DNA from: Citrus sinensis
Taxonomy: Eukaryota > Streptophyta > Magnoliopsida > Sapindales > Rutaceae
DNA: 64,000 bases
Assembly (NCBI RefSeq): GCF_022201045.2
Contig: NC_068557.1
Span: forward strand, 31,101,501 to 31,165,500
Reading direction: 5' to 3'
Shown one piece after another: positions 59,348-64,000 of this stretch (positions are counted from its first letter, which is position 1; each line of letters begins with the position of its first letter). The notes under the pieces were generated by a model. It worked only from the letters and a program-made list of their open reading frames with translations. It was not told the DNA's origin and searched no databases. A program made the translations under genes and the position numbers.

Positions 59348-60023
59348 ACCGCCTATGATCTTTACAACCATAATTCATCGAGTTCCTAGAAACATACGTC
59401 ATTTTTGGTGTTGTCAATTCCGCAGTTCCTTTTTCATTTTTTGAAAATATGTGTGTATATACACATGTATATTATTGTGCATTTTGTTACATTGGTGACT
59501 GTAAGATTACAAACTAACTATACATTTGGAGTCCACAAAACAAGTGTGAAAAGAACAAATTTGATGATTGCTGGCTTCCTCAATAATTTTAGAGGCGCAC
59601 GCAACCATTTCCAATCTGATTGGCCCTAGCTGACTGCCATGTCTAGCCGCTCGCATCCGTCCTGCTTTGGAAAAACAGCGGCGATGAATGTATAAAAATT
59701 AGTTAAAAAATAGCACATCACTATTAAAAGATAAAAGGCATTCACTGCAAAATAAAAAAAAATTCTGTTACAAGATATGTTTAATCTTCACTTTTCAACA
59801 TTTTGACTAAAGAAAAATTGGATGTGCGTGCATACAGCATATTTTATTTATGGAGCTGCAATGTATTTTAACCTTTTCTACTGTGTAAAACAAAAAGTAA
59901 GGATAAAGTAAAATAGAACAATTGGATGACGTTGGCCGCTAGAGGCAAAAAGAGAGCTGCTCTGCTGAAGGCATATTTTGTGTACAAACTTGAATACAGA
60001 TTCCTATTTTGGGTTTTGCGAAA
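59348..60023. other. Spacer between tandem receptor kinases
   Basis: 3' flank of the first and promoter/leader of the second kinase gene. No other gene. The leader just before the second ATG (TTTTGGGTTTTGCGAAA) resembles that of the first (TCTGGGTTTTCAAAG), in line with tandem duplication. Confidence 0.6.
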
Positions 60024-63000
60024 ATGTTCTTCTTCTTCAAACGTTTTCTACTTCTTGTGCTGGTTATGAGTTGCTTTTGGGCTCAAATTTTTGCTGCTGT
60101 TAAACTGCCTCGAGATGAAGGTAACCTCAATTTTTTGCGATTTTAGTACAGATTTTCATTTTTAACAAGTAGGATCTACTTCGATTAGTAGGTTTTGATT
60201 GTGTTGGCAGTTGGTTTGATCCTATCTCTGAATAATTACTTTATCAAGATAGTAAAAACCCAGAATCTCAAATATTCTTTTAAAAGCATTATTAACAGTT
60301 TTTTTTTAACTTTTAAATTTTCTGATGATGATGATGAAATGCAGTTGATGTTCTCAATCAGATAGCTCAAACAATGGGAGCCACTAACTGGACTTTTGGT
60401 TCTGATGCTTGTGAAGATCACATCACTATAAAGCAGATTTTATTAACAGATCCTTTGAGAAACATCACTTGCAACTGCCAATTTCAGAATGAAACCTGCC
60501 ACATTATTGCCATGTAAGTTAGTTGCCTTGATTCTCTCGTGAACATGTTCTTCCTTGAAAGTTAATTCCAGAATTTATTCTAAAGATATCTTCTGCAAAT
60601 CACAAGTTTTTGTAGCATTCTTTCAAAGAGGAATCTTGGTCACGCTGTGTCAATTTTTAATATAGTAAAAAAAAGTCTGAACATTGCTATTGCCCATTAA
60701 TGGAGTGTGAAAAGTGCTTTTTTTGCGAAAAGGAAATTTCTTTTCCCATAAAATAATCTGGGTTTGCTTTACTTTTTCAGGAAATTCATGCTTTTCAGCC
60801 TTCCAGGAACTCTTCCACCTCAAATTGTCAATCTTCCTTACCTCGAAACTGTGTAAGATTGTACACAACTTTCATCAATGCATATATATGGTAATTTTAT
60901 TGTTCGCTAATTTTTTATGCATTTGGGATTGATGCCCAATTTTGTTGAGAGGGTTTCTGTGAATGCTTGTGAAAGAACTTTAAAAGCACTTACTGATGCT
61001 TCTCCATAAAGCATTTCCAGTACATTTTTGACCCTCAAAGCATTTTCTAGAAATCATCTACAAGTGCTTCCTCAGAAGGAATTTTGCATTTTTGTTTATT
61101 TTTAGACTAATGCAACCAAAAAATAGACCCATGCCAAAAATGTAACTAAATGCACCCCTATTAGTCTACTGCATTATGAATATCTTCGTTTCCTTCTTTC
61201 TTTTACAGACCAATTTGTAAATTTGATTGATATTGTTGTGGAATGCAGTGATTTTGCTTACAACTATCTGCATGGTTCGATACCACGTGAATGGGCCTCG
61301 ATGCAACTGAAGTATATGTAAGCTATATCTGCATCTTTCTATCAGTCGAGCAAATAAAATTTTGTTTGTCTCACTGAATTAACCATATTGGAATTGTCCA
61401 TGCAGCTCTGTTTTTGCAAACCGATTGTCAGGCAATATTCCAAGCCATTTGGGGAACATTACTAGTCTCACATACTTGTACGCTTCGAAAACTCATCATG
61501 ACTACAATATCCAGTTGATGGACTTGCAGAAATGAACTGATTATAGTTTTTCATTATTTTAAATTTCATGAATTTTCCAATTATTTTTTATTTCTTTGAC
61601 CGAGAGAACAAAATTCTTGTTAAAATTCTTGTTTCTTCAAGGAGATAAACTAGAAGTCTTATGCTTAATTATTCCTCAGAATATTTTCTTTGTTCATGTG
61701 TATGTGCAAATTTGCAGGTAAGAGTCCTTTAAGTTTTTATACCAATATGTTCTGCGATTATTAGAAATCTCAATGGATCTGTTTACCAGGGACCTTGAAG
61801 AAAACCAATTTTCAGGAACAATACCTCGAGAGCTTGGGAATTTAGTTAACTTGGAAACCTTGTAAGGCATTTATGGGGTTTCTTTACGTTCAGTTTTCGT
61901 CCGTTATCAGCATATTCATCGGAGGATAATCTACATTTTATTGCAGGAGACTATCATCCAATAGATTGATTGGAAATTTACCAATGGAACTTGTGAAGCT
62001 GAAAAATTTAACGGACTTGTAAGCTTTTCAAAAGTTTATTCTGAGGATATTCTAAAATTTGGCAGAAAGTGTAAGCCATAATTCATTCTTGTTCTTGTTG
62101 GACAATGCAGTAGGATTAATGACAACAACTTCAATGGGAGTGCGCCAGATTTTATACAAAGCTGGACGCAACTCAACAGACTGTAGGCTCTTCGACATGC
62201 CAAAAATTGTTCAAGTTACTGTCAGGCCCTTGAAATATTATTGATTGCTTTACTTAACTTAATGCAGAGAAATTCAAGGTAGTGGACTTGAAGGACCCAT
62301 TCCGCCATCAATCTCTGCTTTGGATAAGCTAAATCAATTGTCAGTGAAAATTTAATAAGTATTCTTTTACAATAATTCAAATGATTTAATACTTTCATTG
62401 TCATAATAGTTTAGCATATTGAATATTGCTGAAAAGATCTGTTAATGACGATACTTATATGAACAGGAGGATTAGTGACTTGCAAGGACCGAATCAGACT
62501 TTTCCGATGCTTAGAAACATGACAGGCCTTACACGGATGTATGACTCTTCATTTTTATCACATTAATGGAGTTTATTCACCTCAAAATTGCTTCATCTGA
62601 TTTGATTGTTGATGGATTTCCAGAATTTTGAGGAACTGTAATATAGCTGGAGAGATACCTGAATATATATGGGGAATAAAAAATCTTCGGTTTCTGTAAG
62701 TATGTTACTTACTTACTTTTCGATTACCTATGTTCTATTGTGCAGATCATCATATGTAGTTAGGGTCTCTAATTAGCACACGTATAAATTTTTATTCTCG
62801 CTCTTTTTTTTTTTTTTTTTGGCTTTTATAGGGATCTCAGCTTTAACCAGCTAACTGGGGAACTTCCCGATGTTGCAGTCCCAGCCGATTTGAAATTCAT
62901 GCAAGTTACTTAAACAAAAGTTTTAATTTTACTATTCTAATTTTCAAATGTCCAGATACTAACTGCTTGATCTGGCCTTTATCAGCTTTCTTACCGGCAA

Positions 63001-63982
63001 TTCTATCCAAGGGGATGTACCGGAGTCAATCCTGAAGAAAGGAACTAATGTGTGTGTACCTTATCTCTTGGATTTTCGATTCTTATGTTTATCAGAGGAG
63101 TTTATGAGCATCAATCCTTGTAACGTGCATTTGTTATCCATCGTTAAGCTCTATAAATTTGTTAATCTGTTAATTTACTATTGTTGAAAATGAGTTTCCT
63201 GGAGGCATATGAACAAGCCATTATGTTAGGCTTAGTGGAGCACATCACACATCACTACTAGCACATATTAGAAACAAATCAATTTTGAGGTTTAGCTTTT
63301 TCATTTGATGAGGATAGCAGTGAGGGGGTTGTGTCAAACACAAAGACAATCTCTTGTATCTTTCAATTGCTTCATCATTTTAAATTAAATTTCCATCTAC
63401 ACTGAAAAGATCGTTGTTTCTTTCTTGCATGCAGGGACCTTTCTTACAATAATTTCACTTGGCAGAGTCCTGAGCAGCCTGCTTGCCGTGAGAAACCGTC
63501 AGTATATTTCTCTTAAGTGAATAATTATCTGATTCTGTTTACTTCTATGTATATCCTGTGATGGATCTAAGTCCTGATAGATGTATCATTTTTCACTAGG
63601 AATCTAAATCTGAACTTGTTCCGGAGTTCTTCAGTGGAAAATAACTTGTAAGTTCCCTTTTTCTTTCCTATTATACCAGCTTAAGTTACAGTGGTAATTC
63701 CTTGCAAAAAAAAAAAAAAAGTTACAGAAGTAATTACCTCAACATGAAGAATTTTGCGCATATACCTGGTCATTCTATCATTAAATCTTCATTTCTTTTT
63801 TGATGGTGCCATTTGCGTTTCAATGAAAGCAAGAAATCTTCTCATGACAGCCATTTCTAACTCTACTGTTGTTGACTTCACTTGGCAACGATATGGAGCT
63901 AATCTGTTTTGTTTACATTTTTTCTTGACTAAAACCAGAAGTGGAGTTTTTCCATGTACAAACAATTTCACATGTCATCGAT
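60024..63982 (+). CDS. Second LRR-malectin receptor-like kinase (RKF1 group), 5' 16 exons; 3' part beyond window
   Basis: Exons: 60024-60120, 60345-60513, 60781-60852, 61249-61317, 61406-61477, 61790-61861, 61947-62018, 62111-62182, 62268-62339, 62467-62538, 62624-62695, 62832-62900, 62986-63051, 63435-63497, 63600-63647, 63939-63982. Exons 3-16 have exactly the same lengths and phases as in the gene at 52895, so the two are tandem duplicates. 1201 nt (400 residues) are visible: signal peptide, N-cap (LNQIAQTMGATNWTF), LRRs, and the start of the Cys motif before the malectin domain. No in-frame stop if all introns are removed. The intron after exon 12 starts with GC instead of GT (62901-62902). 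Malectin, membrane and kinase parts lie to the right of the window, so integrity of the whole gene cannot be judged. Confidence 0.9.
62901..62985 (+). other. GC-AG intron (intron 12 of the second receptor kinase)
   Basis: Exon 12 ends ...TTCAT and is followed by GCAAGT; the acceptor TTATCAG ends at 62985. The paralog has GTAAGT at the same site. Except for the T-to-C change the donor matches the consensus, which is typical of functional GC-AG introns. Retention would add Gln-Val-Thr and stop at 62911-62913. Confidence 0.8.
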
Positions 63983-64000
63983 GTAAGTATCATTCGGATT

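Overview
This is nuclear DNA of a flowering plant, most likely a rosid eudicot. The genes have plant GT-AG introns, all families are plant ones, and the intergenic DNA is very AT-rich with many MITE-like repeats and microsatellites. Gene sequence and order recall citrus (Sapindales), but the species is a guess. There is no operon logic: each gene is its own transcription unit. Exon joins below were worked out by hand from splice sites, reading phase and family knowledge.

Layout. 1-2140 (+): PUB17-type U-box/ARM E3 ligase, missing only its first few codons. 4092-4163 (+): nuclear tRNA-Glu(UUC). 4357-6498 (-): four-exon secreted protein of an uncharacterised plant family. 9223-10515 (+): OVATE family repressor, OFP5 type. 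11600-13102 (-): decayed PPR gene. 15070-16372 (-): class A4 heat stress transcription factor. 16373-25430: long gene-free block with several MITE families and an (ATT)n tract. 25672-28385 (+): BES1/BZR1 homolog. 30983-33544 (-): FYVE-SYLF protein. 34524-34811 (+): small secreted six-cysteine protein. 37334-38212 (-): SCP-like HAD phosphatase. 43069-44732 (+): NIP1-type aquaporin. 45867-48428 (-): seipin. 52895-59347 (+): complete 24-exon LRR-malectin receptor kinase of the RKF1 group. 60024-63982 (+): tandem paralog of that kinase, cut by the right edge after exon 16.

The genes do not form one pathway. What links them is ancestry. From memory of Arabidopsis locus order, OFP5, a PPR gene, HSFA4A, BEH3 and NIP1;2 lie together near At4g18830-At4g18910. 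PUB17, the RKF1 cluster, SEIPIN2, HAD phosphatases and a FYVE-SYLF gene lie in At1g29340-At1g29800. Here both sets are interleaved in 64 kb, as expected if this genome keeps an ancestral order that Arabidopsis split by duplication and reciprocal gene loss.

Items most worth a second look: the mixed synteny, the PPR relic in its syntenic slot, a GC-AG intron in the second receptor kinase where the first has GT-AG, an optional intron that overlaps the BZR1-like stop codon without changing the protein, an NPS motif in the aquaporin, the six-cysteine peptide, the uncharacterised secreted protein, and several MITE and foldback families.
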